Positions 18,036 through 26,523 of a DNA stretch of 64,000 bases are shown in pieces (the first letter of the stretch is position 1; each line of letters begins with the position of its first letter). The stretch is from contig NZ_JAIRDQ010000006.1 in NCBI RefSeq assembly GCF_021458635.1, forward strand, positions 435,105-499,104, in the 5' to 3' direction. The position numbers were made by a program, and so were the translations under genes. Source of the stretch: Bradyrhizobium monzae. Lineage in GTDB: Bacteria; Pseudomonadota; Alphaproteobacteria; Rhizobiales; Xanthobacteraceae. The notes under the pieces are model-generated. The model did no database searches. It was not told the DNA's origin and worked only from the letters and a program-made list of their open reading frames with translations.

Positions 18036-19613
18036 TCAGGCTCGCTGCCGCTCGTTGCGGATGGAGAGGAGTTCCACGGGACGGTCGGGGATGACGATCC
18101 GGAAGGTGGCGCCGATGGTGCCTTCGACCAGATGGATGTCGCCGCCATGGGCACGGATGAGCTCGGCGGCGATGGCGAGGCCCAGCCCGCTGCCGCCGGG
18201 GCGGCCGGAGGTCTGGAACGCCTCGAACAGATGCTCCCGGGTCCTCTGGGGCACGCCCGGGCCGGTATCGGAGACCTCCAGGATGGCAACCGCGCCCTCA
18301 CGCTTGCCGGTGATCCGGATCTGCTGCGGGCCGCCGTCGCCGGAGGCATGGCTCTCCAGCGCCTGGGCGGCGTTGCGCACGAGGTTGAGCAGCACGCGGA
18401 ACAGCTGGTCGGGATCGGCATCGACCGCGAGGCCGCGCTCGATCGCGGCGACCCAGGCAATCGAGACGTCGTTGGCAAGACCGGCTGTCTCGCGCACCTC
18501 GAGCACGACCGGCTCGATCAGCATCATGCGGCGGTCGGGCGCGGCCTCCTGGGCGCGGCCGTAGGACAACGTCGACTGGCAGAAGGCGATGGCGCGCTCG
18601 AGCGAACGCACGAGCTTTGGCGCGAAACGCTGCACCCGCGGATCGGGCACACTGGCGAGTTGGTCCGACAGCAGCTGCGCCGAGGCCAGCAGATTGCGCA
18701 AATCATGGTTGATCTTGGAGACCGCGAGGCCAAGCGCGGCGAGCCGGCTCTTCTGATGCAGCATCGACATCAGGTCGCGCTGCATGTCGGACAATTCGCG
18801 CTCGGCGACGCCGATCTCGTCGCTGCGCTGGCTCGGCACGATGATCCGCGCCGAGCTCTCGGGATTTTCGTGGAAACCGACCAGGCTCGCGGTCAGCCGC
18901 CGCATCGGCCGCACGAAGAGATAATGGAGCGCAAGGTAGACGAGGCCCGCGGTCAAAACGCCGATGATCAGCGCGACCACCACGACGTTGCGGGAGAAGC
19001 GGTACATCGACTGCCGCAGCGGCAGATCGTCGGTGACGATCTCGATGAACTGGGCGTTGCCGACGCCGGGGCCGACGATGCGGATCGGCTGGTTGCCGGT
19101 CTCCAACATCATCTGGAACGAGCCGGTGATCGCCTCCCACACCGTCATGTCGCGAAGGTCGATGTCGTGCTCGATCGTGGCGGGCAGATTGTCGCTGGCG
19201 AGCAGGCGGCGCTGCTGGCCCATCTTGATGGCGACCGCGCGCGCATTGATGCTCTTGAGGATTTCCCGCGACAGCGAATCCGGCACCATGCCGAGCGGCG
19301 CGGCATCGAGCACCAGCGCGGCCGTGTTGGCCGCGGCGACGCGGTCGTTGAGCCGGTTGACCCAGAAGTTGGCGATCGCGGGCACATAGAGCAGGACGGC
19401 CGCGATCATCACCAGGGGGACGGTCAACAGCAGCAGCTTGCCGGACAGCCCGAGCCCACCCGGTCCGCGGGATCGCGTCACCGGCTGGTCCGCTGGCTGA
19501 TCCGGGCCTTGATCGGTAACGCGATCCAGATCCTGGGTCGGCTGCTGGAGGTCTGTCGCTACCACGAAATTCGCCCCTGCTGGCCTTCTGATAGAGCTCG
19601 ACTGATGGAGCAT
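18036..19613 (-). CDS. Membrane sensor histidine kinase (HAMP, HisKA-like, HATPase)
   Basis: 525 residues. A proline/glutamine-rich cytoplasmic start precedes TM1 (about 57-77), a periplasmic sensor domain, TM2 (about 207-230) and a HAMP region (RPMRRLTASL...). The phosphoacceptor region is SKINHDLRNLLASAQ, an unusual H-box with NHDLRN. The ATPase part has N box NLVRNAAQAL, G1 DTGPGVP, F box LFEAF and G2 GGSGLGLAIA. No response regulator lies beside it, so it is an orphan kinase in this window. It autophosphorylates on His and passes phosphate to an unknown partner; the ligand is unknown. Downstream it faces the tRNA-Arg; upstream it is divergent from rpmH. Confidence 0.9.
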   Translation of the reverse strand: MLHQSSSIRRPAGANFVVATDLQQPTQDLDRVTDQGPDQPADQPVTRSRGPGGLGLSGKLLLLTVPLVMIAAVLLYVPAIANFWVNRLNDRVAAANTAALVLDAAPLGMVPDSLSREILKSINARAVAIKMGQQRRLLASDNLPATIEHDIDLRDMTVWEAITGSFQMMLETGNQPIRIVGPGVGNAQFIEIVTDDLPLRQSMYRFSRNVVVVALIIGVLTAGLVYLALHYLFVRPMRRLTASLVGFHENPESSARIIVPSQRSDEIGVAERELSDMQRDLMSMLHQKSRLAALGLAVSKINHDLRNLLASAQLLSDQLASVPDPRVQRFAPKLVRSLERAIAFCQSTLSYGRAQEAAPDRRMMLIEPVVLEVRETAGLANDVSIAWVAAIERGLAVDADPDQLFRVLLNLVRNAAQALESHASGDGGPQQIRITGKREGAVAILEVSDTGPGVPQRTREHLFEAFQTSGRPGGSGLGLAIAAELIRAHGGDIHLVEGTIGATFRIVIPDRPVELLSIRNERQRA

Positions 19614-19758
19614 GCGACCCGCCCCGGGGGGCGGTCAAATTACGGATCGCTAATCTGCCGAGGTGGGATGTAAGCGCTGATACTGCTAATCGCCACCTCA
19701 AGAGTTAAAAACCCCAAGGAAACAGCGATATTCACCGGAACTGTGCGGTCCTGCGGCG

Positions 19759-19787
19759 TTGACGAAAACAAGGCGCTCGCTTATAAG
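19759..19787 (+). promoter_or_regulatory. Sigma-70-type promoter for rpmH-rnpA
   Basis: TTGACG at 19759-19764 and TATAAG at 19782-19787 are separated by 17 bp, close to the housekeeping consensus. The predicted start near 19795 gives a leader of about 130 nt before rpmH. It lies in the 314-bp region between the divergent sensor kinase and rpmH, in which I see no other gene. Confidence 0.55.
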
Positions 19788-19927
19788 CCGGCCAAATTGT
19801 CCGCGATGACCCGGTGCGACACCGGGAGCGGCTCTTCTGGGGCCGGAAATGGCTCATTTTGGGCCGCATCTTCCGGACTTTATCATCAATTCTACAGGCA
19901 AATTGCCCGGTCAGCGGAGAAAAACCC

Positions 19928-20062
19928 GTGAAGCGGACTTATCAACCCAGCAAACTGGTGCGCAAGCGCCGCCACGGCTTCCGGGCCCGTCTCGCGACCG
20001 CCGGTGGTCGCAAGGTTCTGGCTGCCCGCCGCGCCCGCGGCCGCAAGCGTCTGAGCGCCTGA
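19928..20062 (+). CDS. rpmH: 50S ribosomal protein L34
   Basis: 44 residues, MKRTYQPSKLVRKRRHGF followed by the basic tail ending GRKRLSA; this is the full L34 sequence and length. L34 is a small, highly basic protein of the large ribosomal subunit near the exit tunnel. The start is GTG at 19928, fixed by the conserved KRTYQPS beginning; there is no purine-rich site stronger than GGAGAAA about 10 nt upstream. It is followed after 26 bp by rnpA, the standard rpmH-rnpA operon. Confidence 0.97.
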   Translation: MKRTYQPSKLVRKRRHGFRARLATAGGRKVLAARRARGRKRLSA

Positions 20063-20088
20063 GCCGGACCCCTTTTTGGGATTTCATT

Positions 20089-20493
20089 ATGGATCGGCTG
20101 AGGCAGCGAGCGGATTTCCTCGCCGTTGCCAATGGCGCGCGGGTGAATAGTCCCGCGTTCGTCCTGCAAAGCCGTGGTCGCGACGACAGCGGCCCGATCC
20201 GGATCGGCTTCACCGTTACCAAAAAGAACGGCAACGCCCCCGAGCGCAATCGCATCCGGCGCCGGCTTCGCGAACTGGTGAAGCGGCTCGATCCGGTGTC
20301 GATGCTACCCCATCATGATTACGTGCTGGTCGGCCGCAGGGACGCGCTCTCGCGCGACTTCACGACCATGCTCGACGATCTGCGCATAGCGTTCACGAAG
20401 CCCGCGCGGCATACGGCCAAAGGACCTAACAAGGGACAGGCAAAGGGACGCGGGCCAAAGCCCGACCCCGCCGCCAGCCGCAAACCGGATTGA
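20089..20493 (+). CDS. rnpA: Ribonuclease P protein component
   Basis: 134 residues. RnpA binds the RNase P RNA and helps position pre-tRNA for 5' leader removal. The RNR-type signature is seen as ERNRIRRRLRELV, preceded by the FTVTKKNGNA strand. The start at 20089 (MDRLRQRADFLAV) fits the family, and an F-LAVANGARVNSPAF region matches the N-terminal RNA-binding helix. The C-terminal tail is basic and low in complexity (KGPNKGQAKGRGPKPDP) and extends beyond the usual domain. yidC follows after 16 bp, with no yidD between, unlike many other bacteria. Confidence 0.96.
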   Translation: MDRLRQRADFLAVANGARVNSPAFVLQSRGRDDSGPIRIGFTVTKKNGNAPERNRIRRRLRELVKRLDPVSMLPHHDYVLVGRRDALSRDFTTMLDDLRIAFTKPARHTAKGPNKGQAKGRGPKPDPAASRKPD

Positions 20494-20509
20494 TGACGAG
20501 ACAATAGTG

Positions 20510-22354
20510 ATGACTGACAATCGCAATACCATCCTCGCCGTCATTCTGTCCGGCCTGGTGCTGATCGCCTGGCAATACTTCTACAATATGCCGGCGATGG
20601 AGAAGCAGCGCGCCCAGCAGCAGGCGCAGGCCGAGCTCCAGAAGAGCACGCCGCAGCCGACGGCCACCGCGACGCCGGGCGCAACGCCGCAGGCCGGCAC
20701 GCCTGCACCGACCACCGCGCCGGGTGCGAACCAGCAGGCCGCGCCGACCGTCAGCCGCGACACCGCGATTGCCGCGAGCCCGCGCGTGAAGATCGATACG
20801 CCGCGCCTCGCCGGCAGCATCTCGCTGAAGGGCGGCCGCATCGACGACCTCGCGCTGCTGCAGTTCCGCGAGACGGTCGACCCGAAATCGCCGCCGATCA
20901 TTCTCTATTCGCCGTCCGGCACGGCCGAGCCCTATTACGCCGAGTTCGGCTGGGTGGCGGCGACGGGCGTGACCTCGAAGATGCCGGACGCGCAGACCGT
21001 CTGGCAGCAGGAGGGCAGCGGCAGCCTGACGCCGACCACGCCGGCGGTGCTGAAGTGGGACAATGGCGAAGGCCTCACCTTCCGCCGCACCATCGCGGTC
21101 GACGACCACTATCTCTTCACCATCAAGGACGACGTGAGCAATGTCGGCAACGCGCCGGTGACGCTCTACCCGTTCGCGCTGATCTCGCGCCACGGCACGC
21201 CGCAGGTGTCGGGCTATTACATCCTGCATGAAGGCTTGATCGGCTATCTCGATGGCCTGCAGGAATATGCCTACAAGAAGATCGACGAAGCCAAGTCGGT
21301 CAACTTCAAGGCCACCAATGGCTGGCTCGGCATGACCGACAAGTACTGGGCTTCGGCGCTGCTGCCCGACACCAGTGCCCAGCTTCAGGCGAAGTTCTCC
21401 TCGAACCTCGTCGGCAACGTCCATACCTACCAGACCGACTATCTGCTCGATCCCGTCACCGTCGCGATCGGCGGCAGCGCAACCGCGAACGCGCGGCTGT
21501 TCGCCGGCGCCAAGGAAGCCGGCGTCGTCGGCGTGTTCCCGTTCGCAGGGCTCGGCGGCTACAACAAGGCGCTCGGCCTGAACCATTTCGATCTCTTGAT
21601 CGACTGGGGCTGGTTCTACTTCATCACCAAGCCGATGTTCCTTGGCCTCGACTTCTTCTACCGCTTCTTCGGCAATTTCGGCATCTCGATCCTGCTCGTG
21701 ACCGTGATCGTGAAGCTGCTGTTCTTCCCCCTGGCGAACAAGTCCTACGCCTCGATGGCGAAGATGAAGTCGGTCCAGCCGCAGCTTCAGGCGTTGAAGG
21801 AGCGCTATCCCGACGACAAGGTGAAGCAGCAGCAGGAGATGATGGAGATCTACCGCAAGGAGAAGATCAATCCGGTCGCCGGCTGTCTTCCCGTGGTGAT
21901 CCAGATCCCGGTGTTCTTCTCGCTCTACAAGGTGCTGTTCGTCACCATCGAAATGCGGCACGCGCCGTTCTTCGGCTGGATCAAGGACCTCTCGGCGCCC
22001 GATCCGACCAATTTGTTCACGCTGTTCGGCCTGATCCCGTTCGATCCGACCACGCTTCCGCTGTTCGGCCACTACCTCGCGCTCGGCATCTGGCCGATCA
22101 TCATGGGCATCACGATGTGGTTCCAGATGAAGCTGAATCCGACGCCGCCGGATCCGACGCAGCAGATCATCTTCAACTGGATGCCGCTGATCTTCACCTT
22201 CATGCTGGCGGGCTTCCCGGCGGGCCTCGTGATCTACTGGGCCTGGAACAACACGCTGTCCGTGCTCCAGCAGAGCTTCATCATGCGCCGCAACGGCGTG
22301 AAGGTGGAGCTGTTCGACAATCTCAAGGCGACGTTCGCGAGGAAGGCGACGTAG
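20510..22354 (+). CDS. yidC: Membrane protein insertase YidC (Oxa1 family)
   Basis: 614 residues. YidC inserts and folds inner-membrane proteins alone or with SecYEG. TM1 is at about residues 5-22, followed by an Ala/Pro/Thr-rich linker (about 35-85), the large periplasmic beta-sandwich domain, and the conserved C-terminal five-helix insertase (from about 370; FGISILLVTVIVKLLFFPL, NPVAGCLPVVIQIPVFFSLY). The tail RRNGVKVELFDNL is typical of alphaproteobacterial YidC. The ATG at 20510 is preferred over the adjacent GTG at 20507. It lies in the rpmH-rnpA-yidC-engB order and is separated from engB by a hairpin repeat. Confidence 0.97.
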   Translation: MTDNRNTILAVILSGLVLIAWQYFYNMPAMEKQRAQQQAQAELQKSTPQPTATATPGATPQAGTPAPTTAPGANQQAAPTVSRDTAIAASPRVKIDTPRLAGSISLKGGRIDDLALLQFRETVDPKSPPIILYSPSGTAEPYYAEFGWVAATGVTSKMPDAQTVWQQEGSGSLTPTTPAVLKWDNGEGLTFRRTIAVDDHYLFTIKDDVSNVGNAPVTLYPFALISRHGTPQVSGYYILHEGLIGYLDGLQEYAYKKIDEAKSVNFKATNGWLGMTDKYWASALLPDTSAQLQAKFSSNLVGNVHTYQTDYLLDPVTVAIGGSATANARLFAGAKEAGVVGVFPFAGLGGYNKALGLNHFDLLIDWGWFYFITKPMFLGLDFFYRFFGNFGISILLVTVIVKLLFFPLANKSYASMAKMKSVQPQLQALKERYPDDKVKQQQEMMEIYRKEKINPVAGCLPVVIQIPVFFSLYKVLFVTIEMRHAPFFGWIKDLSAPDPTNLFTLFGLIPFDPTTLPLFGHYLALGIWPIIMGITMWFQMKLNPTPPDPTQQIIFNWMPLIFTFMLAGFPAGLVIYWAWNNTLSVLQQSFIMRRNGVKVELFDNLKATFARKAT

Positions 22355-22388
22355 CCGTCCGACACTGCCAGGCAAACTGCCTCCACAT

Positions 22389-22477
22389 CGTCATGCCCGG
22401 GCTTGTCCCGGGCATCCACGTTTAGGAGGGTGCCAAGCGGACAGGCGTGGATGGCCGGGACAAGCCCGGCCATGACG
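22389..22477. repeat. Double-hairpin intergenic repeat, copy 1 (C arm then G arm)
   Basis: 89 bp bounded by CGTCATG...CATGACG. The left hairpin is TGCCCGGG-CTTGT-CCCGGGCA and the right is TGGCCGGG-ACAAG-CCCGGCCA, with outer CATCCACG / CGTGGATG arms facing each other across a short spacer. It lies between yidC and engB, both on the plus strand. Confidence 0.9.
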
Positions 22478-22495
22478 AGAGGATAGATCGTTCTC

Positions 22496-23149
22496 ATGAA
22501 CGAGAATAAAGACGACAGGCTGATCGAAACCGGGCGAAAGCTGTTCGCCCGCGACTGGCAGTTCATCTGGGCCTCGCCCTCGATTCAAACGCTGCCGCCG
22601 ATGGCGGGGCTGGAGATCGCTTTTGCCGGCCGCTCCAATGTCGGCAAGTCGAGCCTGATCAACGCGCTCACGGGGCGCAACGCGCTGGCGCGCACCTCGC
22701 ATACGCCGGGCCGCACCCAGGAACTGATCTTCTTCGAGGTCCCCGGGAAAACCGACCTGCGTCTCGTCGACATGCCCGGCTATGGCTATGCCAAGGCGCC
22801 GAAGAGCCAGGTCGCGTCCTGGACCGAACTGATCCACACATTCCTGCTGGGGCGTACCTCGCTCGCACGCGTCTATGTGCTGATCGACGCGCGGCATGGG
22901 CTGAAGGACGTCGACCTCGAAGTCCTCAAGACGCTCGACCGCTCCGCCGTCAGCTACCAGATCGTGCTGACCAAGGCCGACCAAGTGAAGGCCGCCGAGC
23001 TTCAATCGCGCATCACCGAGACCGAGGCCGCGCTGGCCAAGCATCCAGCGGCGTTCCCGAACGTGCTCGCGACCTCGTCACGCAGCGCGACCGGCATGGC
23101 CGAACTGCGCGCCGCGATGGCAAAGCTGCTGGAGGAGCGGACCAAGTGA
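22496..23149 (+). CDS. engB: Ribosome biogenesis GTPase EngB (YihA/YsxC)
   Basis: 217 residues. A small TRAFAC GTPase needed for late 50S subunit assembly. G1 is GRSNVGKSSLI, G2/switch I is RTSHTPGRTQ, G3 is VDMPGYGYA and G4 is LTKADQ; the G5 region is near ATSSRSATG. The length is usual for EngB. Its last codon overlaps the start of the DUF423 gene (GTGA), indicating coupling. An IR repeat sits between it and yidC, so it may be transcribed both from read-through and from its own promoter. Confidence 0.95.
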   Translation: MNENKDDRLIETGRKLFARDWQFIWASPSIQTLPPMAGLEIAFAGRSNVGKSSLINALTGRNALARTSHTPGRTQELIFFEVPGKTDLRLVDMPGYGYAKAPKSQVASWTELIHTFLLGRTSLARVYVLIDARHGLKDVDLEVLKTLDRSAVSYQIVLTKADQVKAAELQSRITETEAALAKHPAAFPNVLATSSRSATGMAELRAAMAKLLEERTK

Positions 23150-23514
23150 TCGCTCGCCTGCTGATCGCCCTTGCCGGTTTGATGGGCGCTGCCGGCGTCG
23201 CGCTGGCGGCCGCCTCCGCCCATGGCGCTGACGCCAGCCGGCTTGCCTCCGCCAGCGCCATGCTGCTGTTTCATGCAACTGCCATATTGGCCTGCGTCGC
23301 CCTGCTCGCGCGCGGCCTTCTGCACGGCGGAATTGGCCTGATCGCCGCGTTCGGCTTCGTGAGCGGCGCCGCGCTGTTCGCAGGCGACCTCACCTTGCGG
23401 CAATATGCCGGCCATTCGCTGTTTCCGATGGCGGCACCATCAGGCGGAACGCTGATGATCGTGAGCTGGCTGGCGGTGACACTGGCGGCGGTGTTGCCGA
23501 AGCCCAATCCGTAG
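23146..23514 (+). CDS. DUF423 small membrane protein
   Basis: 122 residues, four predicted membrane segments (about 3-25, 40-60, 64-84 and 96-116), with the family pattern LAAASAHG, LLFHATAILA and GLIAAFGFVSGAALFAGDL. The fold is known only as an integral membrane DUF; no biochemical role is established. The GTG start overlaps the engB stop, so it is probably translated by coupling. It ends 82 bp before argB. Confidence 0.88.
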   Translation: MIARLLIALAGLMGAAGVALAAASAHGADASRLASASAMLLFHATAILACVALLARGLLHGGIGLIAAFGFVSGAALFAGDLTLRQYAGHSLFPMAAPSGGTLMIVSWLAVTLAAVLPKPNP

Positions 23515-23596
23515 CGACGGGCAGTCACACTTTGCGCCTCGCCCGCCAATCAGATAGAACGCTGGCCGCGTTAGTCCCGCCAGCGAGATCCGCCTC

Positions 23597-24484
23597 ATGA
23601 CCGAAATCTCCCCGCTCGACCAGGCCCGCATCCTGTCCGAAGCGCTGCCGCACATGCAGCAGTACGACGAAGAAACCATCGTCATCAAATATGGCGGCCA
23701 TGCCATGGGCGACGAGGAGACCGCAAAGAATTTCGCCCGCGACATCGTGCTGCTCGAGCAGACCGCGATCAACCCGGTGGTGGTGCATGGCGGCGGGCCG
23801 CAGATCGCGACCATGCTCAAGCGGCTCGGCATCGCCTCGGAATTCGCGGCCGGTTTGCGCATCACCGATGCCGCGACCATCGAGATCGTCGAGATGGTGC
23901 TCGCCGGCTCCGTCAACAAGCAGATCGTCGGCTACATCAACGAAGCCGGCGGCAAGGCCGTGGGTCTCTCGGGCAAGGACGGCAACATGGTGAAGGCGTC
24001 GAAGACGACGCGTACCATCGTCGACCCGGATTCGAACATCGAGAAGGCGATCGACCTCGGCTTCGTCGGCGATCCCGAGAAGGTCGACCTCACGCTGCTC
24101 AACCAGCTGATCGGCTATGAGCTGATCCCGGTGCTGGCGCCGCTCGCGACCTCCAAGGACGGCCAGACGCTGAACGTCAACGCCGACACCTTTGCCGGTG
24201 CGGTCGCCGGCGCGCTGAAGGCCAAGCGTCTCTTGCTGCTCACCGACGTGCCGGGTGTGCTCGACAAGTCGAAGAAGCTGATCCCGCAGCTCTCGGTCAA
24301 GGACGCGCGCAAGCTGATCGCCGACGGCACCATTTCCGGCGGCATGATCCCGAAGGTCGAGACCTGCATCTACGCGCTCGAGCAGGGCGTCGAGGGCGTC
24401 GTCATCATCGACGGCAAGACGCAGCACGCGGTGCTGCTCGAGCTGTTCACCAACACCGGTACGGGAACGCTGATCCACAAGTGA
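23597..24484 (+). CDS. argB: Acetylglutamate kinase
   Basis: 295 residues. Phosphorylates N-acetyl-L-glutamate with ATP, the second step of arginine biosynthesis. Motifs: IVIKYGGHAM (phosphate-binding Lys and Gly pair), VVVHGGGPQI, the substrate-binding AAGLRITD, and LLTDVPGVLD near the C-terminal half. The N-terminal helix (TEISPLDQARILSEALPHMQ) is of the kind that mediates hexamer formation in feedback-inhibited, arginine-sensitive enzymes, so inhibition by arginine is likely. The start at 23597 is fixed by that helix. Confidence 0.96.
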   Translation: MTEISPLDQARILSEALPHMQQYDEETIVIKYGGHAMGDEETAKNFARDIVLLEQTAINPVVVHGGGPQIATMLKRLGIASEFAAGLRITDAATIEIVEMVLAGSVNKQIVGYINEAGGKAVGLSGKDGNMVKASKTTRTIVDPDSNIEKAIDLGFVGDPEKVDLTLLNQLIGYELIPVLAPLATSKDGQTLNVNADTFAGAVAGALKAKRLLLLTDVPGVLDKSKKLIPQLSVKDARKLIADGTISGGMIPKVETCIYALEQGVEGVVIIDGKTQHAVLLELFTNTGTGTLIHK

Positions 24485-24506
24485 TGGAAGCGCAAGAAAC
24501 GAAAAC

Positions 24507-24619
24507 CGTCATGGCCGGGCTTGTCCCGGCCATCCACGATCTTTCGTCGCGCGCCAAGAACGTGGATGCCCGGGACTTTTCGGCCGAGTCGCGCTCCGCC
24601 CTTTTGCCCGGGCATGACG
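24507..24619. repeat. Double-hairpin intergenic repeat, copy 2 (G arm, then long C arm)
   Basis: 113 bp. The left arm is TGGCCGGG-CTTGT-CCCGGCCA; the right arm begins TGCCCGGG and ends CCCGGGCA but carries an inserted segment with GCGCTCCGC. It lies 23 bp after argB. An open frame of the next gene reads through it, which argues that the true start of that gene is farther right. Confidence 0.9.
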
Positions 24620-24666
24620 GGGAGAGAGCAAGGCGCCACCGCCGTTCCACCCTCACCCGCTTCCTG

Positions 24667-25653
24667 ATGACCTTGCCGGCTGCGGCCATCTCGTTCTTCT
24701 TCTCCTCCGCGCCGGCGTTCGCCGACCTCAAGATCTGCAACCGCATGTCCTATGTCGTCGAAGCCGCGATCGGCATCGACGACAAGGCGGCGACTGCGAC
24801 GCGGGGCTGGTTCAGGATCGATCCCGCGACCTGCCGCGTCGTGGTTCAGGGCACGCTCTCGGCCGACCGGATCCTGCTCAATGCGCGGGCGCTCGGCGTC
24901 TATGGTGCCTCGCCGATCCCGCAGAACGGCCGCGACATGCTGTGCGTGGCACAGGACAATTTTGTTATCGCGGCCGCGCGGCAGTGCCGCAGCGGACAGA
25001 CCCAGGCTGCTTTCACGCAGATCACGCCGACGCAAGGCGACGACGGCAATCTCGTCGCCTATCTCGCGGAGGATTCCGAATATGACGACGAGCAGGCCCG
25101 TCTCGCCGGCATCCAGCGGCTGCTGGTGATCGCGGGCTACGACATCGGCGCGATCGACGGCGTCGACGGACCGAAGACGCAGGCTGCACTCGCTGCCTTC
25201 CTGAAGAGCCGCGGACTGTCCACCGACGTGGTTTCATCGCCGAATCTCTTCAAGACCATGGTCGATGCGGCGCAGTCGCCGTCGCCGAGCGGGCTGACCT
25301 GGTGCAACGACACGCCACACAAGGTGATGGCGGCGGTCGCGACCGACGACGGCAAGTCGGTGACGAGCCGCGGCTGGTACCGCATCGATCCCAAGACCTG
25401 CCTGCATCCGGACGTCGCCGGCCAGCCGAAGCAGATCTTCAGTTTCGCCGAAGCGGTCGATGGTGACAACCGCGCCATCAAGCTGAAGGACAAGCCGCTG
25501 AACTGGGGCGGCGACAAGCAGCTCTGCACGCGCGAAACCAAATTCGAGACCAACGAGCAGACCGATTGCGGCACGCGCGGATTCGCGCCGACGGGTTTTG
25601 GCGCAGTGGACATGAGCAGTGGCGGCAAGACGCTGCGGTTCGCTGTCCCGTGA
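24667..25653 (+). CDS. Secreted DUF1036 protein with a central peptidoglycan-binding-like domain
   Basis: 328 residues from the ATG at 24667. Residues 1-19 look like a signal peptide (PAAAISFFFSSAPAFA, cleaved before DLKIC). There are two DUF1036-type modules, about 20-110 (KICNRMSYVVEAAIG, TRGWFRIDPATC) and about 215-325 (WCNDTPHKVMAAVA, SRGWYRIDPKTC), each with paired cysteines. Between them is a domain like PG_binding_1 (IAGYDIGAIDGVDGPKTQAAL). The upstream in-frame extension to 24481 runs through a hairpin repeat and is rejected. It probably acts in the periplasm; the function of DUF1036 is not established. An HAD gene follows after 14 bp. Confidence 0.8.
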   Translation: MTLPAAAISFFFSSAPAFADLKICNRMSYVVEAAIGIDDKAATATRGWFRIDPATCRVVVQGTLSADRILLNARALGVYGASPIPQNGRDMLCVAQDNFVIAAARQCRSGQTQAAFTQITPTQGDDGNLVAYLAEDSEYDDEQARLAGIQRLLVIAGYDIGAIDGVDGPKTQAALAAFLKSRGLSTDVVSSPNLFKTMVDAAQSPSPSGLTWCNDTPHKVMAAVATDDGKSVTSRGWYRIDPKTCLHPDVAGQPKQIFSFAEAVDGDNRAIKLKDKPLNWGGDKQLCTRETKFETNEQTDCGTRGFAPTGFGAVDMSSGGKTLRFAVP

Positions 25654-25667
25654 TTGAGAGAGTTGTG

Positions 25668-26360
25668 ATGAAATCCCCCCGCGCCTTCAGCCACGTCGAC
25701 ACCTGGGTGTTCGACCTCGACAACACGCTCTATCCGCATCACGTCAATCTGTGGCAGCAGGTCGATGCGCGGATCGGGGAGTTCGTGTGCAACTGGCTGC
25801 AGGTCGGCCCGGAGGAAGCGCGCAAGATCCAGAAGGATTATTACCAGCGCTTCGGCACCACCATGCGCGGCATGATGACCCTGCATGGCGTGCGCGCCGA
25901 CGACTATCTCGCTTACGTGCACAAGATCGACCATTCGCCGCTGGAGCCGAACCCGGCGCTCGGCAAGGCCATCGCAAAATTACCGGGGCGAAAACTGATC
26001 CTGACCAACGGCTCGGTCGATCATGTCGATGCCGTGCTGGCGCGGCTCGGTCTGGCCACCCATTTCGACGGCGTGTTCGACATCATAGCCGCCGAATTCG
26101 AACCCAAGCCGGCGGCCCAGACCTATCAGAAATTCCTGAGGCAACATGCGGTCGACCCGACCAAAGCCGCCATGTTCGAAGACCTCGCGCGCAACCTCAC
26201 CGTCCCGCACGAACTCGGCATGACCACCGTGCTGGTGGTGCCTGACGGGACCAAGGAAGTGGTGCGCGAGGATTGGGAGCTTGAAGGCCGCGATGCCGCC
26301 CATGTCGACCACGTCACGGATCATTTGGCGAAGTTTTTGGTGCGGTCATTGTCACGGTAA
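25668..26360 (+). CDS. HAD-family pyrimidine 5'-nucleotidase-like phosphatase
   Basis: 230 residues. HAD motif I is WVFDLDNTLYP (nucleophile Asp and general acid Asp), motif II ILTNGS, and motifs III/IV lie in EPKPAAQTYQKFL and AAMFEDLARNL. This is the Sdt1/PPM pyrimidine 5'-nucleotidase subgroup, common in alphaproteobacteria. It is cytosolic and magnesium dependent. The ATG at 25668 has a GAGAG-type site just upstream and lies 14 bp behind the DUF1036 gene. Substrate specificity is not certain; other sugar or nucleotide phosphates are possible. Confidence 0.85.
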   Translation: MKSPRAFSHVDTWVFDLDNTLYPHHVNLWQQVDARIGEFVCNWLQVGPEEARKIQKDYYQRFGTTMRGMMTLHGVRADDYLAYVHKIDHSPLEPNPALGKAIAKLPGRKLILTNGSVDHVDAVLARLGLATHFDGVFDIIAAEFEPKPAAQTYQKFLRQHAVDPTKAAMFEDLARNLTVPHELGMTTVLVVPDGTKEVVREDWELEGRDAAHVDHVTDHLAKFLVRSLSR

Positions 26361-26364
26361 CCGC

Positions 26365-26436
26365 CGTCGTCCCGGGGCAAGCGACAGCGCAGACGCGGGA
26401 TCCGTAACCACAGCGCTCCGCATGTCCGGGACGACC
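26365..26436. repeat. Hairpin repeat of a second family (CGTCGTCCCGGG type)
   Basis: GTCGTCCCGG at the left end is mirrored by CCGGGACGAC at the right end across about 50 bp that include GCGCTCCGC. It lies between the HAD gene and dapD. A much shorter relative occurs at 45686-45724. This family has ends unlike those of the seven CGTCATG repeats. Confidence 0.7.
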
Positions 26437-26523
26437 GTGGAGTATGCCTTGACTCCGTCCCTCCAAATCCCGAAAAAGCCCCCCAATCCATCAAAATTCC
26501 CGTCTGCTATTGAGGAAATCCCG

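Noticed and set aside
19614..19927. Chromosome origin next to rpmH
   Set aside because: No DnaA-box cluster is visible and dnaA/dnaN are absent; rpmH is not near oriC in many Rhizobiales.
24481..24666. Longer start for the DUF1036 gene
   Set aside because: The extension consists mostly of copy 2 of the hairpin repeat and would place the signal peptide in the interior of the protein.
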